17,893 nucleotides of DNA from Planctomycetota bacterium. Its GTDB lineage: Bacteria > Planctomycetota > UBA1135 > GCA-002686595. Below are positions 8,058 through 16,384 of this stretch, piece by piece. Numbering within the stretch: position 1 is the first letter of the stretch; each line of letters begins with the position of its first letter. A model generated the notes under the pieces. The model searched no databases and had not been told where the DNA came from. It saw only the letters and a program-made list of their open reading frames with translations. The position numbers and the translations under genes are program-made. The stretch spans positions 1-17,893 of the forward strand of contig JAJDES010000247.1 of the NCBI GenBank assembly GCA_029259675.1. The letters run 5' to 3'.

Positions 8058-10295
8058 CTACTCGCCTATGTACCCCAGAGCTTCTAAGTCCAGAAGTTCT
8101 TTTTGACTCAGCACCGCTTCCATAGCCGTAGCTCGCCCAACGAGTGAGGCTTCGATTGTGCTGCGCCAGCGATCCAACAAGAGCGTGGCGCGCTCGGGAT
8201 CGGATTGAATTAGATTGCGCTGTTCGCCGGGATCGGCTTCCAAGTTGAATAGCGACCTGGGTGCAATTGCGGAGTCGTCAATGGAGGCGAGCGGTGTGCT
8301 CAGCTTCCAGGGACCGTCGATGAGCATGAGGGAGGGCTCCTCCAGCCTTGCGCAATCAAATCCGACCACGAATTGGGCTTCGGGTCCCGCTGGATGACTA
8401 AAGAGAGAGTGTCCGCTCCAACCGGAGTCGGGATTGACGTCAACAAGTGAAGTGATGGTTGGAGCAATGTCGACTCCCGATGCGGCTTGAGTGTGCGCCC
8501 CCGCTCCCAGCCCCGGTCCCCGGATGAGCAGGGGGACGCGCAAAACCTCGTCCCAGGTGCCGCGACTGTGAAAGTAAAGACCGTGCTCATCGAAGGCTTC
8601 TCCGTGATCGCTAGTGAGCAGAACGAAGGTGTCTTGCTCCTTGCCGCGGGATTTCAAGCCGTCGAACAAGCGTCCAATTTGTGCGTCGAATTCGGCCAGC
8701 CCACCCAAGTACAGACGTTCGATGCAGCGCGCAACCTCTTCACGACCGGAATCTGCGCTGACGGCACCGGCTTCAACGAGAACCGGAAGGACTCGATTGA
8801 ATATGCCGCTCCAATCTTCGCGCGGAAGCAATGAGTTGATTGCGTTTCTGCCGCCGGCGCCCTTTGCTGTTTCCTGGGCGCGAAGCTCAAGCAATGTGCG
8901 CCCCACATCAGCAATCAATTGCTTTGATTCACTCAGGCGAAGTTTCTTGCCAAGTCGCTGACGGGTCTCTTCGGAATGATAATAGGGCGTATGCACTTGA
9001 TAACTGTGCAGGAACAGAAACAGCGGTCTTCCATCGTCTGCATCGAGAGCATCAAACGCGTTGCGGATTGTATCGTCCGCGGACAATGCATTGAGCTTCA
9101 GGAATGACTCGAATCCGCGGTCCAAACCGTAGGTGTCGGAAACATAGCGACCGTCGGTAACGGCGACCGTGCGGTAGCCCGCGGCAGACATGTGCTCAGC
9201 GAGACTGGGCAGCTCCGGGCTGGCAAAGGCGCTCGTGTGCACGGACCCATGCTCATAGGGATAAAGGCCGAGCAGCAACGAGGCGTGGGAGGGGAGTGTC
9301 CAAATCGCCGCGGACCAGGAATTTTCGAAGCGCACGGATTGTTCCGCGAATTGATTCAGATGCGGCGCGATCTGCGGGTCGCCTCCGTAGCAGGCGAGGT
9401 TGTCCGCTCGAAACGTGTCGGCCGAAATGAAAATCACGTCCCGTTTTGCGGCGACCTTGGTGCCCGGTGTATGAATTACGGGTGAGTGAATCGTGGCGAT
9501 CACGTCCGAACCTTGAACGCGGAAGCGCAGGGGGCGACGGGGGCCTAGAGATACGGGTAAGTCTATTGCCAGGCGATTGTTGCCCAGCTGCTCCAGGTCA
9601 TCGGCCGGTTGTTCAAACAGCAACTGCTCGCCGGCCAAAATTTGAAAGCTTCGGCGCTCGTCCCCGGCGTTGGGTCCGGCCACCAAGTAGTCGAGGCTGA
9701 GTCGCAATGTCGAGTTGGCTTCAATCGGAATGAAAAATTCGACGGGACTATTTGGTCCGACTCGAAATCCGTCAGCAATCGTTGATCCGGAAGAAACTCT
9801 CCAGGCGGTTGATGTTTCAAATGGCTTCGGAGCAATCCGCTTCCCGCTGTCCATGGTGAAAACGATGGAACTTGAGCTCGGAATCGGGTCGTGACTGCCT
9901 TGGGCCAAAGTGACCCTCTTTTTCGAAATCCAAAACTTGTCTATCGAAAATGTGGTATCCGCCCTCGATTGCTTTGTGAGAATTCGACCGTCGACCTCCA
10001 ATGAAGGAGTCAGAGTGTGATGTGAACGCAGGGCGGCTACGCGTGGATCCATGGGCGCGCTCCACAATTTGGCGTCCTCTTTCCAGATCCATCTCTCATC
10101 GGGAATGGAGAAGCGGAACGAGTCCAATGGCGCCGACATCGCTGCCTCGATCGGATCGTAGTGATGGGCCAGTTTGATCCATCGCTCGGGCTTTTCATCA
10201 GAGCAGGCGGCCAAAAGCCATGCGGCCAAGAAAATGCCCCAGCGGGAACCGATGAGTTGAAGCCAAAAAGGCTCGCTCGCATTGCGGGAGTGCAT
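8058..10295 (-). CDS. Sulfatase-fold (alkaline phosphatase superfamily) lipoprotein with Thr at the nucleophile position
   Basis: 745 residues from ATG 10295. That start gives a lipoprotein signal with lipobox L-A-A-C (Cys31, next residue Ser); ATG at 10385 would put 30 unrelated residues before it. Residues 32 to about 285 form a non-catalytic region with a beta-rich part near 180-265 that looks like a jelly-roll/carbohydrate-binding-type fold. The sulfatase domain begins near 285 (D-V-I-F-I-S-A-D-T-F-R-A-D, metal ligands near D293). The nucleophile motif reads T-L-P-S-H with Thr333, where sulfatases have C/S-x-P-x-R. Other metal ligands are D-H-G-E at 563-566. The end, L-E-A-L-G-Y-I-G-E, is typical of this subfamily. 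Without Cys or Ser no formylglycine can form. It may therefore be a phosphatase, phosphodiesterase or transferase, as in Thr-type members such as LtaS/EptA. No sulfatase-maturing enzyme lies nearby. Confidence 0.88.
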   Translation of the reverse strand: MHSRNASEPFWLQLIGSRWGIFLAAWLLAACSDEKPERWIKLAHHYDPIEAAMSAPLDSFRFSIPDERWIWKEDAKLWSAPMDPRVAALRSHHTLTPSLEVDGRILTKQSRADTTFSIDKFWISKKRVTLAQGSHDPIPSSSSIVFTMDSGKRIAPKPFETSTAWRVSSGSTIADGFRVGPNSPVEFFIPIEANSTLRLSLDYLVAGPNAGDERRSFQILAGEQLLFEQPADDLEQLGNNRLAIDLPVSLGPRRPLRFRVQGSDVIATIHSPVIHTPGTKVAAKRDVIFISADTFRADNLACYGGDPQIAPHLNQFAEQSVRFENSWSAAIWTLPSHASLLLGLYPYEHGSVHTSAFASPELPSLAEHMSAAGYRTVAVTDGRYVSDTYGLDRGFESFLKLNALSADDTIRNAFDALDADDGRPLFLFLHSYQVHTPYYHSEETRQRLGKKLRLSESKQLIADVGRTLLELRAQETAKGAGGRNAINSLLPREDWSGIFNRVLPVLVEAGAVSADSGREEVARCIERLYLGGLAEFDAQIGRLFDGLKSRGKEQDTFVLLTSDHGEAFDEHGLYFHSRGTWDEVLRVPLLIRGPGLGAGAHTQAASGVDIAPTITSLVDVNPDSGWSGHSLFSHPAGPEAQFVVGFDCARLEEPSLMLIDGPWKLSTPLASIDDSAIAPRSLFNLEADPGEQRNLIQSDPERATLLLDRWRSTIEASLVGRATAMEAVLSQKELLDLEALGYIGE

Positions 10296-10431
10296 GCGGG
10301 CAATACTAGTGTTTCGCCAGTACCTGTGGCGATTCACTTGGCGGGCTACTGTGAAATCCGTAGAGACTGCAGTTGAGTGCACCAAGCAGGCTTCAGGAAT
10401 CCCTCGAGCGTGAATACTCAGTGATTCAATT

Positions 10432-10444
10432 GCAGTGCCACTGC
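10432..10444. promoter_or_regulatory. Palindrome in the divergent intergenic region (operator candidate)
   Basis: GCAGTG and CACTGC flank a single central base, giving a perfect 13-bp palindrome. A second short inverted repeat, TGAAT-(8)-ATTCA, lies just before it at about 10411-10428. The region separates the minus-strand sulfatase from the plus-strand GFA gene, so regulators of either could bind here. No promoter hexamers could be assigned with confidence. Confidence 0.3.
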
Positions 10445-10517
10445 TGAGAATCGGTTCGCGGGGCAGAAATCAAAGCTCAGCCATGCACGGCGGCCAGCTG
10501 GAAATTAAAGTGAATTC

Positions 10518-10940
10518 ATGAGTGCATCTAAACAGAAGTCTGGCATCGACGGGCGTTGTCTCTGTGGGGCCGTAGAGTTTCGGCTCATTGGCGAAGTGCT
10601 GGGTTTCCAGTATTGCCATTGTTCCCGTTGCAGACGGTTCACGGGCAGCGCGCACGCAGCGAACATGTTTGTTCGACCCGACGCTATGGAGTGGGTGAAG
10701 GGCAGCGACCTCGTGGGCAAGTACATGCTCGATGGTGAGCCGAAATTCCCCACGGCTTTTTGCACAACCTGCGGCTCGGCGATGCCCTGCTTGTCATCTA
10801 CCGGCCGCTACTGGGTCGTGCCCGCCGGTTCGATCGACGGCGACCCGGGAATCGCACCTCAACGAAGTATCTTCTGGGCCAGTCGAGCCAAGTGGTTTTT
10901 GCCCACATCGGAACTTCCAAAGCATGATGAACTTCCGTAA
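10518..10940 (+). CDS. GFA / CENP-V family zinc-binding protein
   Basis: 140 residues of the GFA (glutathione-dependent formaldehyde-activating enzyme-like, CENP-V) fold, a small cytoplasmic zinc protein. The cysteines expected for the two zinc sites are all present: C14 and C16 in C-L-C-G-A-V, C33/C35/C38 in C-H-C-S-R-C, and C82/C85 in F-C-T-T-C-G-S. The segment R-R-F-T-G-S-A-H-A-A-N after the second cluster is also typical. Most family members are annotated by homology only, and formaldehyde metabolism should not be assumed. The start ATG gives family-normal length; only a weak purine stretch (aaagtga) precedes it. It reads away from the sulfatase and is followed 132 bases later by the TfoX-domain gene on the same strand. 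Confidence 0.9.
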   Translation: MSASKQKSGIDGRCLCGAVEFRLIGEVLGFQYCHCSRCRRFTGSAHAANMFVRPDAMEWVKGSDLVGKYMLDGEPKFPTAFCTTCGSAMPCLSSTGRYWVVPAGSIDGDPGIAPQRSIFWASRAKWFLPTSELPKHDELP

Positions 10941-11072
10941 GCGGGCCAAACGATTGAGTTCTCGTTCGATCCAGGCGTTCCGCTGCAGGCTTCGATTCGA
11001 TGCGAGCCTCGGCGGCGGGTGCTCGCGGCCACGTTTCAGTTAGCGGGAGAGGCCGCGTTGGCAAAACCAATT

Positions 11073-11441
11073 ATGACTCGACATGGCAAACCGGCAAAGC
11101 GCAGTGCGCCGTTGCCCGAGAGCGAAGCGGTTCTGCGGATGCGCGATTTGCTACACGGCAAGCGTGGGATTACTGAGAAGAAGATGTTCGGGGGCACTTG
11201 CTTCTTCGCCAACGGAAACATGATCGGAGGGCCAACTGGAAGGCGGGAACTCATTGTCCGGGTTGGTCCCGACCAATTTGATGAGGCCCTGGGGCGGCCC
11301 CATGCGCGGCCGATGGATTTCACCAAGCGACCGATGCGCGGCTTCGTCCAAGTTGAGCCTGCAGGCTTTGCGAGCGATGAGCAACTGGCTCATTGGATTG
11401 GACTGGGACTGAGCTACGCACGATCCTTGCCACCCAAGTAG
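11073..11441 (+). CDS. TfoX/Sxy N-terminal-domain protein
   Basis: 122 residues from ATG 11073, consisting almost entirely of the TfoX N-terminal domain. Visible hallmarks are R-M-R-D-L-L (22-27), T-E-K-K-M-F-G-G (34-41), C-F-F-A-N-G-N-M (43-50), I-V-R-V-G-P (61-66), R-P-M-D-F-T-K-R-P-M-R-G-F (79-91) and the ending A-R-S-L-P-P-K. The C-terminal helical domain found in true competence regulators (Sxy/TfoX) is absent. A competence role is therefore not implied; stand-alone copies like this are common and uncharacterised. A GTG at 11019 would add 18 residues without family support. No Shine-Dalgarno lies before 11073. It may share a transcript with the GFA gene. It converges on the small minus-strand gene ending at 11560. 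Confidence 0.88.
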   Translation: MTRHGKPAKRSAPLPESEAVLRMRDLLHGKRGITEKKMFGGTCFFANGNMIGGPTGRRELIVRVGPDQFDEALGRPHARPMDFTKRPMRGFVQVEPAGFASDEQLAHWIGLGLSYARSLPPK

Positions 11442-11528
11442 ACACGGAGAGCATCTCGATGGAGAGCTGAAGCTTGCGCGTCATGCGTTGGGTCGCCGGC
11501 CGTGCAGGTCGCGAGCAAGGCAATCGTA

Positions 11529-11549
11529 GGGGCAAGTTCGTTGTGCCCC
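11529..11549. terminator. Hairpin between convergent genes, weak terminator candidate
   Basis: GGGGCA (11529-11534) pairs with TGCCCC (11544-11549) across a 9-nt loop. It lies in the 118-bp gap between the plus-strand TfoX-domain gene and the minus-strand small gene. There is no T-run on either side, so terminator function is inferred mainly from position. Confidence 0.35.
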
Positions 11550-11559
11550 AAAGGCAGCC

Positions 11560-11964
11560 TTACTTGGGAGGAAAGTATTCGAGGCCGTTGCGCATGGCTT
11601 CATCAAACGTGAATCCGCTGGTGGCTTTGTGCTCCAGGTCCAACGCGACGCGTTGAAAGAGCAAAAAACTGGCGTTTAGCATTTCGGCTGCATTGCCTTG
11701 CAGAAAGTCTTGCAGTGCTTGCACGGCATCCGTGGAAGAATCGGCTTCGAATTCGCCGGCGGCCACGGCCATTTCGGTCAATTGCTCGGAGATCCATTCC
11801 CTATCGCGTACGCGCGACGGATTTTGAATCATGGCTCCGAACAGGCCGGAAACGATCTTCTGCTGCCTAACTCCAAATTGCGCCAAGGCACTGCGTACGT
11901 TGTCGGGGCTGGGTTCCATAGCGATGGAGAGCTTAGCGATTCTTTCCCATGCTGCCAAAATCAT
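11560..11964 (-). CDS. Hypothetical protein, 134 aa, downstream of the AttH-like exporter cassette
   Basis: I do not recognise this protein. It is soluble, without signal peptide or membrane segment, and predicted largely helical, with an acidic middle part (G-E-F-E-A-D-S-S-T-D-A, near 70-80) and amphipathic stretches such as E-W-I-S-E-Q-L-T-E-M. It has no cysteine. Its composition looks like a real protein rather than the Ser/Arg-rich shadow frames nearby. The start is uncertain: ATG 11964 or ATG 11919 (15 residues shorter); neither has a Shine-Dalgarno. It lies 78 bases after the AttH-like gene on the same strand, so it may be the last gene of that operon. A 10-bp palindrome (cggttaaccg, 12007-12016) sits in the gap. 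Confidence 0.55.
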   Translation of the reverse strand: MILAAWERIAKLSIAMEPSPDNVRSALAQFGVRQQKIVSGLFGAMIQNPSRVRDREWISEQLTEMAVAAGEFEADSSTDAVQALQDFLQGNAAEMLNASFLLFQRVALDLEHKATSGFTFDEAMRNGLEYFPPK

Positions 11965-12042
11965 AGGCAGCCGGCTTGGATCGTCGCAGGAGAAGATCGC
12001 CGTTGCCGGTTAACCGCATGCGCAGTTGTATGGCGTGCTCGG

Positions 12043-13125
12043 TTAGAAGCGTCCTTCCATGGATCCCGCGTAGCCGGTCAACTCGGCATAGCCGCGACCT
12101 TGTGCGCTGCCGCTGATCGCAACGGGTCCCTCCCAGTAGGCGACTCCCGTCGATTGAGTTGTGGCCAATTCGCAGTCGGGCACCAAGGGCTGAATGTCTA
12201 GGGAAAGTCCCGCGGTGGGGATTTCCAGCGACCAAGCCGCCGGATAACGGGCTCCGGTTGCCGGGCTAACCCAAGTCTCGCGGCTGTTGATGATGAAGTC
12301 TTGCGCGTCCAAGTTTGTGACGGAGCCATCCGCTGCGATCAAGCTGCCCGCGGATGCAGGTGCGCGAGACCCATCCTTGCGCCGCAACCGAAACAGCATC
12401 AAGTCTCTGCCGTCCTCCAAATGCAAGCCGAACCAGTCCCAACCGCTGACACCTTCCTCCAGGACACTGCTTCCATATTCATGGTCGAACCACGCTTCGC
12501 CCTTGACGGCAAAGTTCTGATCGTTGATGCCCATTTCGCCGGTGCTCCCCAGCCGCGTCCAGGAGTGATAAGCGGAGGCGTTGCCGGGATCGGCGCCTTT
12601 TGAGGAGTAACCGGCGTCCCCGTGCAGAACCAGGGGTTTGCGTGGCTCAAGTTCCAATTGCAGCCGCAGACCGGTCTTCGCGTCGGCGGCCCGAAGTGCG
12701 ATACGCCCGTTCTCGTTCCTGCTCAGTGACCAGTCTTCCAAATGCAAGTTGAGATCTTGTTCGGATGCGGTTGCAAGCGGACTTCCCATGCGGCGCAGGC
12801 GCTCGGCAAACAGTGTGCGCTGATTGTCGATATCGGTAATGGCGAGATGGCCGGCCAGCACCTGGGAAGCTCGCAGCTTTGAACCTGATTTTGGATTCGG
12901 TGTGTCACCTAGACCGCGCCTAAAGACGGTGAATTGGAATCCAAAGCGCCGGCCCGCAGTCGATTCAAGCTGACCTGTGATGTACCACCATTCGATTCGG
13001 TACGCCGGATGGGCTCCGTGATCCTTTGGAAAGGAACTCGTCATGCCCGGCATGACCCGTTGCCACTCCTGCGGAGTGCTCCCAAGTGCCAGCGCGCAAA
13101 GCAAAATCCACTTAACCGTTTGCAT
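12043..13125 (-). CDS. AttH/CrtC-type lipocalin-like protein, exported partner of the ABC exporter
   Basis: 360 residues with an N-terminal signal sequence (M-Q-T-V-K, then the core W-I-L-L-C-A-L-A-L-G) and no lipobox, so it is probably periplasmic. The body matches the AttH / hydroxyneurosporene-synthase (CrtC) lipocalin-like fold. It has R-I-E-W-W-Y-I-T-G at 43-51, W-F-D-H-E-Y-G-S-S at 212-220 and G-W-D-W-F-G-L-H-L near 228-236. In Agrobacterium attEFGH and many relatives this protein is encoded with an ABC ATPase and a large FtsX-type permease, exactly as here. No pigment genes are near, so a carotenoid hydratase role is unlikely. The start overlaps the end of the permease gene by 14 nt. 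It has the only clear Shine-Dalgarno among the starts I checked (AGGGAG, about 6 bases before ATG), showing tight co-translation. Confidence 0.88.
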   Translation of the reverse strand: MQTVKWILLCALALGSTPQEWQRVMPGMTSSFPKDHGAHPAYRIEWWYITGQLESTAGRRFGFQFTVFRRGLGDTPNPKSGSKLRASQVLAGHLAITDIDNQRTLFAERLRRMGSPLATASEQDLNLHLEDWSLSRNENGRIALRAADAKTGLRLQLELEPRKPLVLHGDAGYSSKGADPGNASAYHSWTRLGSTGEMGINDQNFAVKGEAWFDHEYGSSVLEEGVSGWDWFGLHLEDGRDLMLFRLRRKDGSRAPASAGSLIAADGSVTNLDAQDFIINSRETWVSPATGARYPAAWSLEIPTAGLSLDIQPLVPDCELATTQSTGVAYWEGPVAISGSAQGRGYAELTGYAGSMEGRF

Positions 13126-15661
13126 GCAAGGACTCCCTGGGTGCAGTGCGCAAGGCCATGAAGGCGGGCGCGAGTCCCGCCAATAAGCAGGCGGGTATGA
13201 CGATCATCAAGATCATGAAAATGGATCCTGGGATGACAAAATCGAGTGACCAGCCGAAGGATTGAAGGTTCACGACGGTTACCAGCACGTAGCCGACAAT
13301 CAAGCCGATGAAGAGTCCACCCAGCGTTCCCGCAAGACCGAGCAGAAAGGCTTCACTGAGCACCAAATTAAAAAGTTGCGTGCGCGAAGCTCCAAGAACT
13401 CGAACCACGGCCAATTCCCTACGTCGCTCCCGAATCAGGGCGCTCAGCACCGCTATGACGGCAATCGCTGCCACCAGGGACGAAATGATTTGCAGCGCAA
13501 TGGTGACGGCGAAGGTTCCTTCAAAGATGCGCAATACTTCTGCGCGCAGTTCGCGATTGTTCAACACCTCGACCGAATAGGCTCCGGCGAGGGCCTGCAT
13601 GAAATTTGCGCGCGAACTCTCAAGGTCTTGATCGGGTGGCAGGAATATGGCGATGCTTTTCGGGCCCTCATTGGGATAAGCCTTCAAGTAGTCTTCGAGC
13701 GCGATGACCACGCGTCCGATGTGACCGGAGTAATCGCGGTACACACCTGCAATCTCGCGTTCGATGAAGCCGGCCGGAGTATCAATCGAAAGCGTGTCCC
13801 CGGCTTTGACTTTGTAGCGCCTGGCAAACGGCTCGTTGACGACAGCGGCCGAGCGTTCTGCTGCCTCCGCGAAAACTTCTCGACTGGGTCGGCCGTCCAG
13901 GAACGGAACGCCACCGTGTTGCGCGACAACAGTGAATGCGGCTCCGCCCAATAGAATCAAGTTCCCTTTGTAGTGGGCACTTGATTGATGGAAGGGGTCG
14001 ACGAAGTCCGCGCCGAAAGTGTCGATAGCCACTTCGGTCAGAGCCGGGTCGATGGTTCCCGCCGATGCTCCGCCCACGGTCGTTAGCGGGCGAACATAGA
14101 GATCCGAAGGCATGGCTTGAGCCGTCCAATCCACGACGGATTGGCGAAAGGAGCCGACCATCGTGGTCATCGAAACGGCCAGGGCCACAGAAACCCCAAC
14201 GGCGCTCGCAGCCCAAGCTGCGCGAGTGCGACTGGCCTCCAGGGCGGCCTGTGCGAGCCGTATGGAGATCGCGGCTCCCGCGCCCATGAAGCGAGGGCGA
14301 ATGCCGGCACAGATGTCGATCAGCGGTCCCGCTAAAACGAGCAGCGTTGACAGCAAGAAGAGTGCGGAAACCAGGGCCCAAATAGGGCGATCCGCAAGGG
14401 GCGGAAGGCTGGCAAAAAAGGCTGCGGCGCCAACCAGGAGTGCGAAGAGCGCGGCGCGCATTTTCCAGGGTCGGCCGGCGATGCTTTGCGGGTGCTGGGA
14501 ACGCAGTCCCTGAATCGGCGGCGTGCGCAGGGCTTCCCGCAGGGGGAGCAGCGCCGCGAAGATGGATGCGAAGAAGCCCAGTGAAATGCCGGTCAGTGCC
14601 CATTCCCATTTGAGCCGAATGATTCCCGGTGTGACTCCTTCCGCAATCGTGGCCACGGTAGCGCGGACACTGGAAACGGCGCTGTCGGCTCCGATCCATC
14701 CGAGTGCGACTCCGAGGCTTCCACCCACAAGGCCGATGGCGCCGGCTTCAACCAGTATGGCCCGGGCAATTTGACTGCGAGAGGCGCCCAGCGAACGCAG
14801 CAAAGCAATTTGGTTTTGGCGCTGGACAACGGAGGTGGCCAGGGTCGTTGCGACCAGGACAATGCCGACCAATATGGATACACCCGCGAGTGCGGTTAGA
14901 TTGAATTCCAGGGCACGCACCAAGCGCTCGCCCTCATCGCGCCGGGCGGAAGCCGGTTGGACTTGATAAGTCGGTGGGAGCAAGCCTTCAACGCGCGAGG
15001 CCAGTTGCTGGAGATTCAGCTCAAGGCGTGGCTTGATCTCAACTCTGTCTACTCGTCCTTCAAAGCCGTACAGCTCCTGCGCCAGGGCCACATCGGCAAG
15101 GATAAACCTGTCCCAGGCCGAGTCGAATCGCTCGGGCTTGAAGACGGCCGCAATTTGAAGCGTCACTTTCCGGGAGCGAATAACCAATTCGAATTCTTCG
15201 CCGACGCCGATGCCAAGGTCTTTTGAGAGGGACTCCGACACGGCCACGCCGGAAGCGTGCAGCATGGAATTGCGAGCCGCCTCAAGTTCATTGCCGGTGG
15301 CATCCAGTCGAATACTCCGCAGCTCTTGGTCGATCAGCAGATCAACGCCCAGGATTCGCACCAAGTCACCCAGATCGGGAGAAAGTGCCGTTCTTTCGAT
15401 TACCGGTGCCAGCAGGGCTTCGGTACAAATGGGCCGCAGGGCTTCCAAGTCAGAGGTTTCAAAGCCGCCGGGTCTCGAAATTTCCAAACGTGATTCACCT
15501 GCGACGCTTTGCACATCCGCGCTCATGGAGGCGATGGCCGCTCGACTCGCCAGCAAGGTGCTGACCACCGAAGCCACGCCGATGGCGACTCCCAGCACGG
15601 TGATAAGTGCCCGCGTCGGTTGAGCGAGCGTCGGACGCAACCAAAGTGAGCGCAGGATCAT
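13112..15661 (-). CDS. ABC transporter permease, double FtsX domain (MacB/LolC/AttFG-like)
   Basis: 849-residue inner-membrane permease. The first membrane helix is near 17-38, followed by a large extracytoplasmic domain (about 40-245, MacB periplasmic-core type). A first FtsX module lies near 255-380, further helices near 402-450 and 482-500, a second extracytoplasmic domain near 505-715, and a second FtsX module from about 720 to the end. Each FtsX module carries the conserved cytoplasmic stretch after its first helix: I-A-L-L-R-S-L-G-A-S-R-S-Q-I (285-298) and, near the C-terminus, L-A-V-V-R-V-L-G-A-S-R-T-Q-L. In the MacB/LolCDE class such permeases use ATP in the cytoplasm to drive work on the periplasmic side. 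Here two half-permeases are fused in one chain, as in AttH-linked systems. Its ATG follows the ATPase stop codon directly (TAA-ATG), and its end overlaps the AttH-like gene. Confidence 0.93.
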   Translation of the reverse strand: MILRSLWLRPTLAQPTRALITVLGVAIGVASVVSTLLASRAAIASMSADVQSVAGESRLEISRPGGFETSDLEALRPICTEALLAPVIERTALSPDLGDLVRILGVDLLIDQELRSIRLDATGNELEAARNSMLHASGVAVSESLSKDLGIGVGEEFELVIRSRKVTLQIAAVFKPERFDSAWDRFILADVALAQELYGFEGRVDRVEIKPRLELNLQQLASRVEGLLPPTYQVQPASARRDEGERLVRALEFNLTALAGVSILVGIVLVATTLATSVVQRQNQIALLRSLGASRSQIARAILVEAGAIGLVGGSLGVALGWIGADSAVSSVRATVATIAEGVTPGIIRLKWEWALTGISLGFFASIFAALLPLREALRTPPIQGLRSQHPQSIAGRPWKMRAALFALLVGAAAFFASLPPLADRPIWALVSALFLLSTLLVLAGPLIDICAGIRPRFMGAGAAISIRLAQAALEASRTRAAWAASAVGVSVALAVSMTTMVGSFRQSVVDWTAQAMPSDLYVRPLTTVGGASAGTIDPALTEVAIDTFGADFVDPFHQSSAHYKGNLILLGGAAFTVVAQHGGVPFLDGRPSREVFAEAAERSAAVVNEPFARRYKVKAGDTLSIDTPAGFIEREIAGVYRDYSGHIGRVVIALEDYLKAYPNEGPKSIAIFLPPDQDLESSRANFMQALAGAYSVEVLNNRELRAEVLRIFEGTFAVTIALQIISSLVAAIAVIAVLSALIRERRRELAVVRVLGASRTQLFNLVLSEAFLLGLAGTLGGLFIGLIVGYVLVTVVNLQSFGWSLDFVIPGSIFMILMIVIPACLLAGLAPAFMALRTAPRESLHANG

Positions 15662-16384
15662 TTAGCTGTGTGCCCCGAGCACCTGACCATCGCGCAAACG
15701 GACCACCCGATCGGCCCTTGAGGCAACTTCTTTGTCGTGGGTTGCGATAACCAAGGCCGCCCCCTCTTCGAGCCGAATCTCCATCAACATCGCCAGGATT
15801 TCCTTGCCGTTGGAAGAGTCGAGATTGCCGGTCGGTTCATCGGCTACCACAAACTCGGGGCGGTGAACCAAGGCTCGGGCGACGGCAACTCGTTGTTGTT
15901 CACCACCCGACAATTCCGATGGATAGTGTCCTAGCCGACGGGCCAGACCGACTCTTTCCAATAGGTGCAGAACGCGGTCGGAATCTTGCTGTCCATCCAG
16001 GGCCAAGGGTAAACCGATGTTTTCTTCTGCTGTCAAATTGGGCATCAATTGGAAGTCTTGAAAGACGACACCGATTTTTCGCCGCCGCAACAATGTCAAC
16101 TCGCTTTCGGCGACTCGGCGCAGATCCAGCCCGCAAACCATGACATCTCCGCCATCGGCGCGGTCCACGGCAGAAAGCACATTCAACAGGGTGGATTTCC
16201 CGCAACCCGAAGGTCCGGTCAGAGCAACGACTTCGCCGCGCTCGATGCACAAATCAACATCTTTCAGAGCTTGGACGGTGACCTTGCCGCGGCGGTAGTT
16301 GCGCTGGACACTTTGTAGGGTCGCAACGCTGCTGTTTCGGGTGGGCGCCGCCGCAAGGAGAGAGTCGGAGCTAATGGGTGTCAT
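15662..16384 (-). CDS. ABC transporter ATP-binding protein (LolD/MacB class)
   Basis: 240-residue nucleotide-binding subunit and first gene of the exporter cassette. Walker A G-P-S-G-C-G-K-S at 57-64, Q-loop Q109, signature L-S-G-G-E-Q at 158-163, Walker B F-V-V-A-D-E at 178-183 and the switch histidine H216 in A-T-H-D are all intact. It should therefore be an active ATPase. Residues N-L-D-S-S-N-G after Walker B and the overall size fit the LolD/MacB group. About 20 residues precede the usual first strand; ATG 16384 is the only ATG available, and no Shine-Dalgarno is visible before it. The stop codon abuts the permease start with no gap. Upstream lies a 782-bp noncoding region that must contain the operon promoter. 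Confidence 0.95.
   Translation of the reverse strand: MTPISSDSLLAAAPTRNSSVATLQSVQRNYRRGKVTVQALKDVDLCIERGEVVALTGPSGCGKSTLLNVLSAVDRADGGDVMVCGLDLRRVAESELTLLRRRKIGVVFQDFQLMPNLTAEENIGLPLALDGQQDSDRVLHLLERVGLARRLGHYPSELSGGEQQRVAVARALVHRPEFVVADEPTGNLDSSNGKEILAMLMEIRLEEGAALVIATHDKEVASRADRVVRLRDGQVLGAHS

Noticed and set aside
11073..11441. Competence regulator (full TfoX/Sxy)
   Set aside because: Only the N-terminal domain is present, at 122 residues; the C-terminal domain is missing and no competence gene is near.
12043..13125. Carotenoid 1,2-hydratase (CrtC) function for the lipocalin-like protein
   Set aside because: The fold is shared, but coupling to an ABC exporter and absence of any carotenoid gene favour the AttH branch.
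13782..14699. 305-codon open frame on the minus strand inside the permease gene
   Set aside because: It lies in another frame of a clear FtsX-type permease, and its Arg/Gly/Ser-rich product matches nothing; it is a coding-sequence shadow.
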